Assembly (NCBI RefSeq): GCF_002807685.1
Contig: NZ_PEAX01000005.1
Location: forward strand, 62,001-126,000
Length of the DNA: 64,000 bases
Source of the DNA: Neoalteromonas flava
GTDB taxonomy: Bacteria; Pseudomonadota; Gammaproteobacteria; Enterobacterales; Alteromonadaceae
Direction: 5' to 3'
In this document: in pieces, positions 62,938-64,000 of the stretch
How the letters are laid out: each line of letters begins with the position of its first letter
Position numbering within the stretch: the first letter of the stretch is position 1
Notes under the pieces: model-generated
The model's database searches: none
The model's input: only the letters and a program-made list of their open reading frames with translations
Told to the model about the DNA's origin: nothing
Translations under genes and position numbers: made by a program

Positions 62938-64000
62938 GTGGCACTCACTGAACTTCCTATCCAGCAACATTTGCCCACGCTAACGCAGCGACTCGTTGAG
63001 CGCAACGTCATTTTAACTGCGGCACCAGGAGCGGGTAAATCCACTGAATTACTGCTTTATTTACTCAAACATTATCCAAGGCAAGGTAAAATCGTAGTGT
63101 TGCAACCAAGGCGTGTAGTTGTGCGCGCTCTGGCGGAATATTTGGCGAATCGTCTAGGCGAGTCGGTAGGACAGCGGGTAGGTTATCAGATAAGGGGTGA
63201 ACGCAAGATATCAGCAGAGACACGCTTAGAGTTTATTACTGAGGGGATTTTAGCGCGTCGTATTCAACATGATCCTGAACTCACTAATGTCAGTGTTTTG
63301 GTTTTTGATGAGTTTCACGAACGCAACATTCATAGTGACTTTGGCTTTGCTTTGGCACTTGATGTGCAGCAGGCATTGCGCGAGGACTTGCGCCTACTTG
63401 TCATGTCAGCAACGTTGCTTACCGATACCATATTGCCGTTGCTGCAACCTGCCCATGTACTTGAGGTAGAGGGTCGTCAGTTTCCGATCACCTATCACTA
63501 CAACCCAATCACTACGCAACCCTTGAATACCCAGCAGTTGAGTATGATTATCGTGAATGCATTAATCGAGCACACGGGCGATATTCTCGTATTTTTGCCC
63601 GGCCAACGCGAAATCGAAGCGACATTGCACACTTTACAGAGCAAACTGAGTGCATTTCCTACGGTTAAGTGTTTGCCTCTTTACGGTGCTTTAGGCAAAG
63701 CCGTTCAAGAACAAGCGCTTGCGGAACCAAAGGAAGGGCAACGCAAAGTCATTTTGGCAACCAATATTGCGGAGACTAGTCTGACAATCGAGGGGGTGCG
63801 AGTTGTTATAGACACTGGATTGGAGCGTCAATTTAATTTTTCGCTGGCACTGGGTACGGAGAAAATTTCCACCCGCCAAATTGCGCAAGATTCAGCGGCG
63901 CAACGCGCCGGCCGGGCTGGTAGGACTGGTCCAGGGGTTTGTTATCGCCTTTGGCCTGAAGAGCAGCAAGGGCGCTTACCAAAAGCTCGTGCAGCCGAAA
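62938..64000 (+). CDS. hrpB: ATP-dependent RNA helicase HrpB (partial, runs off the window)
   Basis: The first 354 or so codons are in the window, and the gene continues to the right. DEAH-box helicase landmarks: APGAGKST (Walker A), VFDEFHERN (DEFH, motif II), VMSATLL (motif III), FLPGQREIE, ATNIAETSLTI (motif V), and QRAGRAGRTGPG (motif VI). The sequence after VALTELPIQQHLPTL follows HrpB closely. I start it at GTG 62938 (AAAGG about 11 bases upstream); an in-frame TTG at 62902 cannot be excluded. Role in E. coli is unclear; in other bacteria it affects RNA processing and virulence. Confidence 0.9.
   Translation, partial: MALTELPIQQHLPTLTQRLVERNVILTAAPGAGKSTELLLYLLKHYPRQGKIVVLQPRRVVVRALAEYLANRLGESVGQRVGYQIRGERKISAETRLEFITEGILARRIQHDPELTNVSVLVFDEFHERNIHSDFGFALALDVQQALREDLRLLVMSATLLTDTILPLLQPAHVLEVEGRQFPITYHYNPITTQPLNTQQLSMIIVNALIEHTGDILVFLPGQREIEATLHTLQSKLSAFPTVKCLPLYGALGKAVQEQALAEPKEGQRKVILATNIAETSLTIEGVRVVIDTGLERQFNFSLALGTEKISTRQIAQDSAAQRAGRAGRTGPGVCYRLWPEEQQGRLPKARAAE

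Overview
The window looks like chromosome from a marine-type gammaproteobacterium, most likely of the Alteromonadales. This rests on protein resemblance (IlvC/IlvY, PlsB, GreB, SlyX, FkpA-like, Tex, S10-operon proteins), the divergent ilvY-ilvC pair, a PEP-CTERM protein with a sigma-54-type promoter, and several c-di-GMP enzymes. No database search was possible, so the genus is not assigned.

Layout. 1-3546: end of a Bcr/CflA-type efflux pump, a hypothetical gene, ilvC with its divergent regulator ilvY. 3537-12355: comM, the transformation-associated AAA+ helicase gene, split into a C-terminal piece (3537-4859) and an N-terminal piece (12159-12355) by an AT-rich element of about 7.3 kb. The element carries a large serine recombinase next to one end, a MobV/Pre-type relaxase, a RepL-like replication protein preceded by three tandem 22-bp repeats, a hairpin-rich segment with a pMV158-like nic motif, small cargo genes, and a candidate cloverleaf-shaped RNA. 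Its ends share only a GT dinucleotide with comM and carry an 11-bp inverted pair, as expected for attL/attR made by a serine integrase.

12422-21412: a large periplasmic-propeller GGDEF-EAL protein, then ilvE-ilvD-ilvA. 21598-32609: plsB, apbE, a second threonine dehydratase-like gene, a thioesterase-like gene, slyX with a WD40 lipoprotein, an FkpA-like isomerase, greB, tex. 32596-40362: a diguanylate cyclase behind a GAF/GspE-type ATPase, a LysR-type regulator, a mechanosensitive channel, a cytochrome b561-like protein with a membrane-anchored LuxR-type protein.

40400-45612: a complete S10 ribosomal operon (rpsJ to rpsQ) with its own leader and a strong terminator, but without the spc operon behind it. 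45698-51041: a sulfotransferase, a cation diffusion facilitator, a YfcC-type transporter, a Na+/H+ antiporter. 51245-56838: a PEP-CTERM surface protein with a sigma-54-type promoter, a TPR-sulfotransferase, and a TPR protein fused to a Cu/Zn superoxide dismutase-like domain containing a Met/His-rich insertion. 56983-64000: an exported hypothetical, an RDD protein, an M3 oligopeptidase, purU, thpR and the start of hrpB.

The most unusual parts are the comM-inserted mobilizable element, with its reconstructable attachment sites and unexplained RNA-like structure, and the PEP-CTERM / sulfotransferase / TPR-SOD cluster.
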